DNA of 64,000 bases from Aquimarina sp. MMG016 (GTDB taxonomy: Bacteria > Bacteroidota > Bacteroidia > Flavobacteriales > Flavobacteriaceae). The stretch spans positions 57,409 through 121,408 of the forward strand of contig NZ_JAGJEA010000016.1 in the NCBI RefSeq assembly GCF_018100805.1, read 5' to 3'. Positions 16,812-25,929 of this stretch are shown piece after piece (within the stretch, counting starts at the first letter, position 1; every line of letters begins with the position of its first letter). Both the position numbers and the translations under genes were made by a program. The notes beneath the pieces are model-generated. The model was not told the DNA's origin. It ran no database searches and saw only the letters and a program-made list of their open reading frames with translations.

Positions 16812-17447
16812 CTATGCTTTTGCAATCTTTCTTCTCCAAAAAGTTACAAAAGTAAAGGTTAAGATAGAAGGGGTGAGCCAAACCCATAAAGTGCTCGAAT
16901 TCAATGCGGCTAGTAGAAAAGCGGTAACTGCTGCTCCGAATGCTCCGGACATTTTGGCTAAATGATTAGAAAGGTATGCTGTTGGATTGGTTTTAAAGGT
17001 TTTGTAAAGCTTAATATCTCTAATGCTGGCTAAGATTCCAAATCCTCCAAAAAAGAAAAACAGTATGCCTTTTGGTATGTTGTTTATTTTATAATATATG
17101 CCAATAGCAATCATTCCGATAAAAACTAAACCCATAATGCTGGTGACAAGAATATCTATAGCTCCGAGTGTGTGTTGCTTCTTAAATACCAACACCCGAT
17201 TTCCTGAAATCACCAGGTAGATCGTAAAAATAGAGAGTAGGTTTAGTAGTAGGTTTTCATGATTAGGCATAATAGTAATAGGGATCGCAATTGAAGCGCT
17301 AATAAGCATGGTGATAGAAAATACTTTCCCACTTTTGCGGTGGTAAAACCTACCTTTTTTACTCATGATACTTATCAAGCCAGTTAACAAGCCGATACCA
17401 CCAAAAAAAGCGTGAATATAGATAAGTGTAATTGCGATTTGTTCCAT
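16812..17447 (-). CDS. DUF2306-like multi-pass membrane protein
   Basis: 211 residues with about six to seven hydrophobic helices. The N-terminal IHAFFGGIGLLTGLISIMSKKGRFYHRKSGKVF (described by residues 11-43) has the His and Lys-rich turn seen in DUF2306-type proteins; NHLAKMSGAFGAAVTAFLLA lies near the C terminus. Function unknown. It starts 8 nt after the SH3-domain gene, so the three minus-strand genes from 18262 to 16238 likely form an operon. Confidence 0.65.
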   Translation of the reverse strand: MEQIAITLIYIHAFFGGIGLLTGLISIMSKKGRFYHRKSGKVFSITMLISASIAIPITIMPNHENLLLNLLSIFTIYLVISGNRVLVFKKQHTLGAIDILVTSIMGLVFIGMIAIGIYYKINNIPKGILFFFFGGFGILASIRDIKLYKTFKTNPTAYLSNHLAKMSGAFGAAVTAFLLAALNSSTLWVWLTPSILTFTFVTFWRRKIAKA

Positions 17448-17455
17448 GGATTTAT

Positions 17456-18262
17456 CTATTTTGTTCGTAAAGAAGGGGTTAGTTTATTTTGACTCCAAGA
17501 AAATTCTTTTTTCTCGATAGTTGTTTTTGTCCAACCTGTAGTTTCGTCTATTGTTTCTCCTTGTTCTTTTACGTAATAAACTTTTCCCGGCACACCATTT
17601 TCTTCATCAGGAAAGATAAATTCTTCTGAAAAATAGAAAATACCAGCCTCGGAAATTTGTGATAAATCCGCTACATGATGAAATTGAGTTCCATCCCAAA
17701 ACACATATGATTTTCCTCCTTGTATACCGCAAGCTTCAGATAGATAATCAATAGTAATAATATTGGAAACTTCTGAAATACCCTTGTTGTTGGATAGTTT
17801 AGCTTCAAATTCTCGTCCTATTAAATTGAAATTAGCTTCGATATAATTTTTACCTTTCTGAAGATTTCTTATTTTGATTTGTAAATTCTCTGCGTCTTTT
17901 TTTATATTGAAATAAAAGTTAACGTCATTATAGCTAAGCTTCTTAGAGGCAATCAAGGCTCCTAGTATGTAGCCAATTTTGTCTTTATAGTTGACTTTAT
18001 ACCAGTGTGATTTTAATCCTTCAAACTGCATAAATTCCTCTTCTTTTGAAAGAATCACGATTTTGCTACCAATGGAGAGTAAATCTATAGCTTTTGAAGT
18101 TGTGTTAGGTTCTGATCTGAGTTTGACGTTGTTTCCAAAAAGATATTCTGTTGAGCCTTCTTTAAAAGAGAAATGCTCGCTTATATATCTTGTTTCGTTT
18201 TGTTGAGAGAAAGAGATACAGTTATTAATCATAAATATGAAGAGGGCTAAAGCCTTTTTCAT
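17456..18262 (-). CDS. secreted SH3-domain protein
   Basis: 268 residues. An N-terminal hydrophobic signal (ALFIFMINNCISFSQQ) predicts export. The segment NVKLRSEPNTTSKAIDLLSIGSKIVILSKEE followed by HWYKVNYKDKIGYILGALIA (roughly residues 45-104) is a bacterial SH3 (SH3_3) domain, used to bind peptidoglycan or other periplasmic ligands. The remainder has no recognised domain. First gene of the small operon with two membrane proteins. Confidence 0.75.
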   Translation of the reverse strand: MKKALALFIFMINNCISFSQQNETRYISEHFSFKEGSTEYLFGNNVKLRSEPNTTSKAIDLLSIGSKIVILSKEEEFMQFEGLKSHWYKVNYKDKIGYILGALIASKKLSYNDVNFYFNIKKDAENLQIKIRNLQKGKNYIEANFNLIGREFEAKLSNNKGISEVSNIITIDYLSEACGIQGGKSYVFWDGTQFHHVADLSQISEAGIFYFSEEFIFPDEENGVPGKVYYVKEQGETIDETTGWTKTTIEKKEFSWSQNKLTPSLRTK

Positions 18263-18305
18263 TTGCTTGTTAAATAAGGTTTAGAGGTTAAAAATACATT
18301 TTTTA

Positions 18306-19256
18306 TTAAGATAGTTCTTCAATTAAAAAATAAACCAATCTTGCTGCTAGCCTAGCTGTGCAGTTGTCTATATCATATTTGGGATTAAGTTCTACAATAT
18401 CAGCACTGATAAGTTTGTTGGATTCGCAAATTAATTTGATTGTTTTAATGGCTATATCTGGGTTAAATCCGAGTGGGGAAGGAGCGCTTACTCCAGGTGC
18501 GTAAGCTGAAGAAAATCCATCCATGTCAATCGTGAGATAAATGAGATCAACGGTATTGATAAAAGATTGAATCTGGTTAGAAATTGAGGTGAAATTTTGA
18601 AGTTTAAATTCGGTATTTTCGATGAATTGTACCCCTAGTTTTTTGGCTGTTTCGTATAGTTTTTTGTTGTTAGAAACCTTTTGAATACCAAGGCAAAGAT
18701 ATTTGAAACGATCGTTCTGTTGTTCTGCTATCTGATAAAAAGGAGTACCGGAATTCGGTTCTTTTTCTACTTCTCTAAGGTCAAAATGTGCATCCAAATT
18801 AATGATTCCTATAGTTTGGTTTGGATACACTTTTTGTAAACCATTAAAGTGAGCAAAACCTAAATCGTGACCTCCTCCTAAAATTATATTAAATATTTTA
18901 TTTCCAGATAAATATGATATTTTATCTAAAGTTATACTTTGGGTTAATTCTAAATCGGAAGTTACACTTGTAATATCTCCAAAATCGATGATTTCTATGT
19001 CATTTTTCAGGTGATTTGATAGCGGAGTTAACATTCTTCTGATCGAATTTGGACCTTCGGCCGTGCCAACTCTTCCCAGATTTCTTTTAACTCCTTCATC
19101 ACAAGCATATCCCAAGAGGCCAAACCTCTTTTTTTTGTCTTTAGGCAAAATATCATTTTCCAGGTCAATACACTTAATTTTTTCATGGAAGTACAGTTGG
19201 CTATCTGATTGGTGTCCAGTCCAGATCGCTGCGTTTGGTTTTTGGTAATTTGCCAT
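18306..19256 (-). CDS. hutG: formimidoylglutamase (arginase-fold)
   Basis: Last step of histidine breakdown: N-formimino-L-glutamate to glutamate and formamide, with a binuclear Mn centre. The 316-residue protein has the ureohydrolase metal motifs GGGHDLGFAHFNG, NLDAHFDLRE and TIDMDGFSSAYAPGVSAP. It is the distal gene of hutH-hutI-hutU-hutG, 123 nt after hutU. No formiminoglutamate deiminase (hutF) is seen, so the four-step route ending in formamide is indicated. Confidence 0.93.
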   Translation of the reverse strand: MANYQKPNAAIWTGHQSDSQLYFHEKIKCIDLENDILPKDKKKRFGLLGYACDEGVKRNLGRVGTAEGPNSIRRMLTPLSNHLKNDIEIIDFGDITSVTSDLELTQSITLDKISYLSGNKIFNIILGGGHDLGFAHFNGLQKVYPNQTIGIINLDAHFDLREVEKEPNSGTPFYQIAEQQNDRFKYLCLGIQKVSNNKKLYETAKKLGVQFIENTEFKLQNFTSISNQIQSFINTVDLIYLTIDMDGFSSAYAPGVSAPSPLGFNPDIAIKTIKLICESNKLISADIVELNPKYDIDNCTARLAARLVYFLIEELS

Positions 19257-19379
19257 ATTATATTGGTCTTTTTTCTATTACAAACCCAAGAATTTCTCAC
19301 CCAGCAAAGCTGAGTTGAAATTCTATTCTTCTCAAGAGAGAATACTAAATATTTTTAACTCTTGATAGGGGTAGGTGTA

Positions 19380-21386
19380 TCATTTAAAAATATCATTAAG
19401 TAAATCTTCCTCCACCATATTCGGTAAAGTAACTTTCAGTTGAGGGGTTCTTTCCATTTCTCGTTTAATCGCAAATAGCGCTTCATCATTTCGTGCCCAG
19501 CTTCTTCTAGAGATTCCATTATTTACATCATAAAATAACATTCGCTCTAATCGAGTCGAAGCCTCATCAGTACCATCCAATAATAATCCAAAACCACCAT
19601 TAATTACTTCTCCCCATCCAACACCTCCGCCATTATGAATAGAAACCCAGGTAGCTCCTCTAAAACTATCACCAATCACATTATGGATTGCCATATCTGC
19701 GGTAAATTTACTGCCATCATAGATATTACTAGTTTCGCGATAAGGAGAATCTGTTCCGCTTACATCATGGTGATCTCTTCCTAATACAACAGGAGCTGAT
19801 ATTCTACCTTCCTGAATAGCTTTATTAAACGCCTGAGCGATTTTTATCCTTCCTTCGGCATCTGCATATAGAATTCTAGCTTGAGAGCCTACAACTAGCT
19901 TATTCTGATTTGCTTCTTCAATCCAGGTAATGTTATCCTGCATTTGTTGTTGGATTTCAGTCGGTGCAGTTTGTTTGATAATTCTCATCACTTTTAAAGC
20001 AATTTGATCGGTTTTATTAAGGTCTTCCGGTTTACCAGATGTGCAAACCCAGCGAAATGGGCCAAATCCGTAATCAAAGCACATAGGACCCAGAATATCC
20101 TGCACATATGACGAATATCTGAAGTCAATACCATTTTTAGACATAATATCCGCTCCTGCTCGGGAAGCTTCCAGCAAAAATGCATTACCATAGTCAAAGA
20201 AATAGGTGCCTCTGGATGTATGTTTGTTAATTGCATTAGCTTGTCTACGCAACGATTCCTGAACCTTGCCTTTAAAGGCATTAGGATTATTGGCAATCAT
20301 TTCATTAGACTCTTCGTAGCTTAAACCCACTGGATAATATCCACCAGACCAAGGATTGTGTAATGAAGTTTGATCAGACCCTAGAGTGATATGAATTTCT
20401 TCTTCGTAGAATTGCTCCCATACATCGACCACATTGCCCTGATAGGCTATAGAAACTATTTCTTTATGCTGAATTGCTTTTCTAACTCGCTCAATCAGGG
20501 TTTTGATGTTACTAATAATTTCATCTACCCAGCCCTGGTCATAACGCTTTTGTGCTGCCCGAGGATTTACTTCGGCGCAAACAGTAATACAGCCAGCTAT
20601 ATTGCCTGCTTTGGGTTGCGCGCCACTCATTCCTCCTAAACCAGAGGTTAGAAATACTTTTCCGGCAGGTTTTTGATCTTTTTGTAGTGTTTTTCTAAAG
20701 GCATTCATCACAGTAATGGTGGTTCCGTGAACAATTCCTTGTGGGCCGATATACATATAACTTCCTGCAGTCATTTGTCCATATTGCGTAACTCCCAGAG
20801 CATTGAATTTTTCCCAATCATCCGGTTTGGAGTAATTTGGAATCATCATTCCATTTGTCACCACGACTCTAGGAGCATCTATTGAGGAAGGAAATAAACC
20901 CATCGGATGTCCAGAATACATGTGCAAGGTTTGTTCATCTGTCATTGTCGCCAGATAGCGCATGGTCAACAGATATTGAGCCCAGTTCTGAAAAACGGCT
21001 CCGTTTCCACCATAGGTGATTAGCTCATACGGATGTTGTGCTACTGCTGGATCCAGATTATTCTGGATCATCAACATAATTCCTGCAGCCTGACATGATC
21101 TATTAGGATACTCGCTAATAGGGCGAGCCATCATTTTGTAATCCGGCATAAATCGATACATATAGATACGCCCAAATTCATTGAGTTCTTCCAGGAATTC
21201 TTTAGCAAGTTCTTTATGCCATTCCTTCGGAAAGTATCGCAACGCATTACGAACGGCCAGTTTTTTTTCTTCAGGAGTTAAAATTTGCTTACGTTTTGGT
21301 GCTCGGCTAATATTGGGGTCAAAAGCTTTCTTTTCGGGGAGCTGTTTTGGTATACCTTGTACTACTTGTTGCTTGAATGATGCCAT
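19380..21386 (-). CDS. hutU: urocanate hydratase, long form
   Basis: Converts urocanate to 4-imidazolone-5-propanoate using tightly bound NAD+. Visible signatures are ITYGGNGAVFQNWAQYL, MYSGHPMGLFPS, TSGLGGMSGAQPKAG, FGPFRWVCTSGKPEDL and HNGGGVGWGEVINGGFGL. The length of 668 residues exceeds the ~555 of proteobacterial HutU and matches the longer form seen in Bacteroidota and in animal UROC1, with extra N-terminal sequence. The catalytic domains are intact; no fusion is evident. Confidence 0.95.
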   Translation of the reverse strand: MASFKQQVVQGIPKQLPEKKAFDPNISRAPKRKQILTPEEKKLAVRNALRYFPKEWHKELAKEFLEELNEFGRIYMYRFMPDYKMMARPISEYPNRSCQAAGIMLMIQNNLDPAVAQHPYELITYGGNGAVFQNWAQYLLTMRYLATMTDEQTLHMYSGHPMGLFPSSIDAPRVVVTNGMMIPNYSKPDDWEKFNALGVTQYGQMTAGSYMYIGPQGIVHGTTITVMNAFRKTLQKDQKPAGKVFLTSGLGGMSGAQPKAGNIAGCITVCAEVNPRAAQKRYDQGWVDEIISNIKTLIERVRKAIQHKEIVSIAYQGNVVDVWEQFYEEEIHITLGSDQTSLHNPWSGGYYPVGLSYEESNEMIANNPNAFKGKVQESLRRQANAINKHTSRGTYFFDYGNAFLLEASRAGADIMSKNGIDFRYSSYVQDILGPMCFDYGFGPFRWVCTSGKPEDLNKTDQIALKVMRIIKQTAPTEIQQQMQDNITWIEEANQNKLVVGSQARILYADAEGRIKIAQAFNKAIQEGRISAPVVLGRDHHDVSGTDSPYRETSNIYDGSKFTADMAIHNVIGDSFRGATWVSIHNGGGVGWGEVINGGFGLLLDGTDEASTRLERMLFYDVNNGISRRSWARNDEALFAIKREMERTPQLKVTLPNMVEEDLLNDIFK

Positions 21387-21401
21387 TATCTCTATTTTAT
21401 A

Positions 21402-21467
21402 GTCACATTGAGCGGAGTTTAAATGTGATTAAAGTCTTATCCACTTGTCTCTCGACTCCGTTCGAGA
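21402..21467. repeat. dispersed intergenic inverted repeat
   Basis: GTCACATTGAGCGGAGT at the left and a TCTCGACTCCGTTCGAGA arm at the right lie in the 95-nt hutI-hutU spacer. The arms belong to the same spacer-repeat family as at 3264 and 25371. Confidence 0.55.
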
Positions 21468-21481
21468 ATACAGTTGAGTTA

Positions 21482-22732
21482 TTATTGTTTTGTATATATT
21501 AAATCTCCTCGTTTCCAAACATGAGAGGGTGTTAATTTACCTTGATGATACCAGATTTCATTAAAATCATTGGTTTGAAACAAGTTGAAATCTGCTAATT
21601 TCCCGGAAGTCAACGTCCCTCGGTCTGTTAAATTTAGTGCCATTGCAGCTCTGGATGTCAATCCAGCTATTATTTCTGCATTGCTTAATTTTTCAAAAGT
21701 TCCGAGTATACAAGCTTGCGTTAATAAATCTCCCATTGGCGCTGAACCAGGATTCCAATCACTAGCAATGGCTAAAGCTCCTCCTGCATCCAGAATTTTT
21801 CTGGCTGGCGTAAAAGCACACCCTAGTCCAATTGATGCTCCTGGTAATGCCACAGATACCACATCGCTTTTGGCTAAAAGATTAATTTCTCGTTCTGTAC
21901 TAGCTTCAAGGTGATCAGCGCTAATGGCTCCAACATTAACTGCAACTTCGCTACCGCTGGTACTAAACTGATCTGCGTGTACAGTAATATCAAACCCCAT
22001 ATCTTTTGCTTTATGGAAATAGGGGTAAATATGTTCTGCGGTAAAAGCGCTTTGCTCGATAAAAGCATCAATTCTATTGGTTAAACCTTCGGTTTTTAGA
22101 ATTGGAAAGAGTTGCTCGCTTATTTCTGTTAAATACTTGGTATGATTACCATCATAATCTTTGGGTAACATATGACCTGCAAGGCAGGTTGCGATCAAGT
22201 CTGCTTCAATGTTAAGATCAGTTTCCTTAATGGATCTAAGCATTTTGAGTTCTTCTTCTACAGAAAGACCATAACCACTTTTTACTTCAATAGTAGTGAT
22301 ACCATTTTTGAGTAATTGATTAGCTCGTTTTGTAGTACTATGAATCAATTGTTCAATAGTAGCTTCTCGAGTTTTGGTCACTGTTTCCCAAATTCCGCCA
22401 CCGGCTTTGGCAATTTCCAGATAGGTTTTACCAGAATTGCGCATAGCATAATCCCTGGCTCTTGAACCTGCAAAGCAAATATGGGTATGGCAATCTATAA
22501 ATCCGGGTGTCGCGACATAATCGGCTTTTAGTTCATGAATTTCTGCATCTAATACTTCGGTTTTATCTTTCAGTTCAGAGAATTTTCCGACAGCATGAAT
22601 TTGTTCCCTATGCATAAGAATACCCGCATCTTTGATAATGATTAAATCTTCATCTTTTAAAGCGCCTTTGACAGGAGTATTAGACAAAGAGATTAATTGT
22701 GTGATGGGACCGATTAGTTTGTATTCTTTCAT
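21482..22732 (-). CDS. hutI: imidazolonepropionase
   Basis: Hydrolyses 4-imidazolone-5-propanoate to N-formimino-L-glutamate; amidohydrolase-superfamily metal enzyme. The 416-residue protein carries the metal motif GFIDCHTHICFAGSR, VKSGYGLSVEEELKMLR, the HADQFSTSGSEVAV strand with a metal His, and IASDWNPGSAPMGDLL with the catalytic Asp. Its length is standard. It is the second gene of the hut operon, 72 nt after hutH. Confidence 0.95.
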   Translation of the reverse strand: MKEYKLIGPITQLISLSNTPVKGALKDEDLIIIKDAGILMHREQIHAVGKFSELKDKTEVLDAEIHELKADYVATPGFIDCHTHICFAGSRARDYAMRNSGKTYLEIAKAGGGIWETVTKTREATIEQLIHSTTKRANQLLKNGITTIEVKSGYGLSVEEELKMLRSIKETDLNIEADLIATCLAGHMLPKDYDGNHTKYLTEISEQLFPILKTEGLTNRIDAFIEQSAFTAEHIYPYFHKAKDMGFDITVHADQFSTSGSEVAVNVGAISADHLEASTEREINLLAKSDVVSVALPGASIGLGCAFTPARKILDAGGALAIASDWNPGSAPMGDLLTQACILGTFEKLSNAEIIAGLTSRAAMALNLTDRGTLTSGKLADFNLFQTNDFNEIWYHQGKLTPSHVWKRGDLIYTKQ

Positions 22733-22804
22733 ATGTATATTGGATTATGATTCCGGTTTACCCTCTTTAGGTGGATAGACGTCGCAATAACAAAAGGAAT
22801 ATGA

Positions 22805-24385
22805 TTAATATATTTCAAATTCATTAGAAAACTGAGTTTCCAGTGTTAAGTTTTTCTTTTTGATTACATTATTAGTGATATCTATAATGATTTTGTTTTG
22901 AATGATTTTGATTCCTTTTTCAATATCATCAGCAAATACGCGGTCTTTACTGGCAAATGGAACTTCTTTTCTTAGAAGCTTATATATTTCATCCAGAATT
23001 GGTCCTGATTTAAGAGGTTTTCTAAATTCAAAGGCTTGTGCAGCGGTTAATAATTCAATAGCTAAAATTTTTTCTACATTTTCAATCACTCTCAATGCTT
23101 TTCTACCACCAATAGAGCCCATACTTACATGGTCTTCCTGTCCTAAAGAAGTTGGAATACTATCGGCACTCGAAGGAAAACAAAGTCCTTTATTTTCGCT
23201 AGCTAACGCTGCGGTAGTATATTGCAAAATCATATATCCGGAGTTGATCCCGGTATCTTCCATCAATAGTTTGGGTACTCCTGGCGAGTTTCCTTCTAAA
23301 GCTAAGTAAATACGACGATCAGAAATATTACCAACTTCTGAAGCAGCCAGACAAGCGTAGTCAATCGCCATAGCCAATGGTTGCCCGTGAAAACTTCCTC
23401 CACTAATCGTAAGGTCTTCGTTAATGATGATTGGATTATCGGTTACGGAGTTTAATTCTACTTCAAGTAGTTCTTTAAGATGTAACCAAGCATTTCTAGA
23501 TGCTCCATGAACTTGCGGGATACAACGTAATGAATATGGATCTTGTACACGATCACAATCGATATGGTCTTCCATAATTTCAGAGCCTTTGAGTAATGAT
23601 TTTACTCTGGATGCTACATGGATATTGCCTTTAAAAGGTCTTAATGCGTGTAATTCTTTGTAAAACGGTTTTACTGAACCCTGTAAGCCTTCGATCATCA
23701 TGGCTCCAATAATATCAGCTTGTGATAAACAGCTTTGTAGCTTTTCAACCACTTTTACAGCGTGGGCGGCGATGAATTGTGTGCCGTTGATCAGTGCTAA
23801 ACCTTCTTTAGGGCCTAAATCCAAAGATTGTAATTTTGTTGCCTTAAATAATTCTCCTGTAGTAATCGTTTTACCTTGAAATTCGACTTTTCCTAAACTA
23901 ATTAATGGTAAGAAAAGATGAGAGAGTGGTGCTAAATCCCCAGATGCTCCAACAGACCCTTGACATGGCACAACAGGAATCGCATCATTGTCAATATGCC
24001 AAAGAATACGGTCCAAAGTACTTTCGGCAATACCGGAATAACCCTTGGCTAAAGATTGAAGCTTTAGGATAAGCATCAGTTTAGCAATTTCTGTATCAAT
24101 TGGTTCTCCAACACCTACACTATGACTTTGTAGGATGTTACTCTGTAATATTTTGGTCTCTTCCTTAGAAATTTTTGTAGTGCATAATGGCCCAAATCCT
24201 GTATTGATACCATATACAGGATGGCCTTTTTCGACAATATTTTCTACAATTTGTCTGCTATTCCTGATCTTTTCTCGTGAAGCTTCAGAAATAGTGCCTT
24301 TAATCTCTCCACGAGCAATTTGTATAGCTATACCTGCAGTGAGATGATCTTCTCCGAATGAAAAATGATGTGATGTATCTGACAT
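22805..24385 (-). CDS. hutH: histidine ammonia-lyase
   Basis: Deaminates L-histidine to trans-urocanate, the first committed step of histidine use. The MIO electrophile is made from Ala147-Ser148-Gly149 in QGSVGASGDLAPLSHL, and YGINTGFGPL and LQDPYSLRC-type motifs (VQDPYSLRCIPQVHG) are present. The 526 residues are within the family range. It is the promoter-proximal gene, divergent from a LysR regulator 83 nt away. Confidence 0.95.
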   Translation of the reverse strand: MSDTSHHFSFGEDHLTAGIAIQIARGEIKGTISEASREKIRNSRQIVENIVEKGHPVYGINTGFGPLCTTKISKEETKILQSNILQSHSVGVGEPIDTEIAKLMLILKLQSLAKGYSGIAESTLDRILWHIDNDAIPVVPCQGSVGASGDLAPLSHLFLPLISLGKVEFQGKTITTGELFKATKLQSLDLGPKEGLALINGTQFIAAHAVKVVEKLQSCLSQADIIGAMMIEGLQGSVKPFYKELHALRPFKGNIHVASRVKSLLKGSEIMEDHIDCDRVQDPYSLRCIPQVHGASRNAWLHLKELLEVELNSVTDNPIIINEDLTISGGSFHGQPLAMAIDYACLAASEVGNISDRRIYLALEGNSPGVPKLLMEDTGINSGYMILQYTTAALASENKGLCFPSSADSIPTSLGQEDHVSMGSIGGRKALRVIENVEKILAIELLTAAQAFEFRKPLKSGPILDEIYKLLRKEVPFASKDRVFADDIEKGIKIIQNKIIIDITNNVIKKKNLTLETQFSNEFEIY

Positions 24386-24468
24386 GGATGTGCTTCTAAT
24401 TTGTTCTCACTAAATTAATCGGTATTTTTGATAATTAGAAATACTTATTTTATCATCAATTAATAACT
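24386..24468. promoter_or_regulatory. hutH/LysR divergent control region
   Basis: The 83-nt space between two divergent starts holds an inverted pair TGATAA (24429-24434) and TTATCA (24450-24455) with 15-nt spacing, plus AT-rich promoter-like sequence. LysR-type regulators usually bind such dyads next to their own gene, so this is the likely operator. Confidence 0.5.
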
Positions 24469-25347
24469 ATGAGTTATCAATTAGAACTCCGTCATTTTAC
24501 TTATTTTTTGGCTGTAGCCGAAGAACTACACTTTAGAAAAGCAGCAGAACGGCTTTTTATCTCTCAACCAGGGCTCAGTCGTCAGATCAAACAAATGGAG
24601 GAGATTATAGGTGCAAAACTTTTTACCAGAAACAAACGTAATGTTAACCTAACTGAAGCGGGTAAATACCTGAAAAAAGAAGTTGAATATATCTTTAATC
24701 ATATTGATTTTACGATAAAACAAACTAATTTGATCAATGCAGGTAGTGATGGGGAAATTCGTATTGGGTTTTTGGGCTCAGCTATGCAAACTGTCATTCC
24801 TGAATTATTAGTAAAAGTTAATGAAACCTATCCGAATATACAATTCAGTTTAGAGGAATTATCAAATCATTTACAGGTAGAAGCTATCGAGAAAGATCAA
24901 TTGGATTTAGGATTCGTTAGATTAGCTAGGGTTCCAAAGGGTTTGTGTATGAAAACTGTTCATATTGATTCCTTTTCTTTAGTGTTGCCGAAGGAATACC
25001 CTTTAGACCAAAGCAGTTTCAAAAATATCAAGCAAGTATCAGATGAACATTTCATTCTATTTTCATCAGATTATAGTTCTGTTTACTATGATAAAATCAT
25101 GAGTATTTGCGAGGACAAAGGTTTTACTCCTAAGGTTTCACATAAATCCGTTCATGCACAGACTATATATAAGCTTGTGGAGAGTGGGATGGGGGTGGCC
25201 ATCGTTCCCACTTCACTGAAACACGGGTTCGATCTGGGAGTTAAGTTTCTGGAAATACCAAGAATACCTCAAAAAGCTATATTGTCGGTTATCTGGAAAG
25301 AAGATAATCATAATCCTGCTTTACACCAGATGCTGAAGTTTTTGTGA
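24469..25347 (+). CDS. LysR-family transcriptional regulator, probable hut regulator
   Basis: 292 residues. The N-terminal winged HTH is textbook LysR (LRHFTYFLAVAEELHFRKAAERLFISQPGLSRQIKQ), followed by the periplasmic-binding-like effector domain (IRIGFLGSAMQTVIPELL, GMGVAIVPTSL). Its position divergent from hutH makes it the best candidate to control the hut operon, perhaps with urocanate or histidine as effector. Proteobacterial hut operons often use the GntR-type HutC instead, so the effector is uncertain. Confidence 0.9.
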   Translation: MSYQLELRHFTYFLAVAEELHFRKAAERLFISQPGLSRQIKQMEEIIGAKLFTRNKRNVNLTEAGKYLKKEVEYIFNHIDFTIKQTNLINAGSDGEIRIGFLGSAMQTVIPELLVKVNETYPNIQFSLEELSNHLQVEAIEKDQLDLGFVRLARVPKGLCMKTVHIDSFSLVLPKEYPLDQSSFKNIKQVSDEHFILFSSDYSSVYYDKIMSICEDKGFTPKVSHKSVHAQTIYKLVESGMGVAIVPTSLKHGFDLGVKFLEIPRIPQKAILSVIWKEDNHNPALHQMLKFL

Positions 25348-25370
25348 AAAGAGAGCTTAAATCTAGTACC

Positions 25371-25450
25371 CGTCACATTGAACGCTGTAGAAATATATTA
25401 ATAAGAGGAAGACTCTATTTCTCGACTTTGCACGAAATGACAGGAACGCT
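25371..25450. repeat. dispersed intergenic repeat
   Basis: CGTCACATTGAACGCTGTAG at the left and CTCGACTTTGCACGAAATGA at the right resemble the arms at 21402-21467. It sits between convergent genes and has no coding potential. Confidence 0.5.
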
Positions 25451-25473
25451 ATTTTTTTGGAACTTAAATTATA

Positions 25474-25839
25474 CTAGTTAGGCATACTATAGAAGAATTG
25501 CTCTTCAGTAATTTTGCCATTATTTACTGTGTAAACACACACTTCTTCCATTTCCATACGCCCTTGCCCTTTAAAAGTACAATCCATTTTCATTTTACAA
25601 GAAAAGTGATCTCCAGCTACAATGGGATCTGAGATTTCACTTCCGTGAAATTCTTCGACACTAGCAAACCAATCTTGGCTTTTCTTGAGAACTTCATCTT
25701 TTCCTTTGCAAAGTTCTGTTGGATAACCTGGCATTTCTTTGCTCACGACATTTGTATCGTAAAGTTCGTTAAGTGCTTGCATGTTTTCGCCTAAGCGGCA
25801 AAGTTCTACTAAGCGGTCAGCTACTTGTTGTGTATTCAT
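25474..25839 (-). CDS. SnoaL/NTF2-like small protein
   Basis: The start MNTQQVADRLVELCRLGENM at 25839 is preferred; the upstream ATG at 25902 adds an unlikely AT-rich leader. The resulting 121-residue protein has the cone-shaped NTF2-like pattern: N-terminal helices ending in ELYDTNVV, a second helix with LKKSQDWFASV, then strands ending in EEVCVYTVNNGKITEEQFFY. This fold serves as isomerase, hydratase or ligand pocket; function here is unknown. It lies 90 nt downstream of the photolyase gene. Confidence 0.75.
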   Translation of the reverse strand: MNTQQVADRLVELCRLGENMQALNELYDTNVVSKEMPGYPTELCKGKDEVLKKSQDWFASVEEFHGSEISDPIVAGDHFSCKMKMDCTFKGQGRMEMEEVCVYTVNNGKITEEQFFYSMPN

Positions 25840-25929
25840 TGGATTGAAGTTTATAAGGTTATTTAATGTGTAAAGATGTTTTGAAATTACAAAAAACTTC
25901 AATTCATTGGTTTTAAGAAAAAGTTAAGA

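Noticed and set aside
19380..21386. Possible fusion in the urocanase because of its length
   Set aside because: The extra length fits the long urocanase form, with no second domain recognisable.
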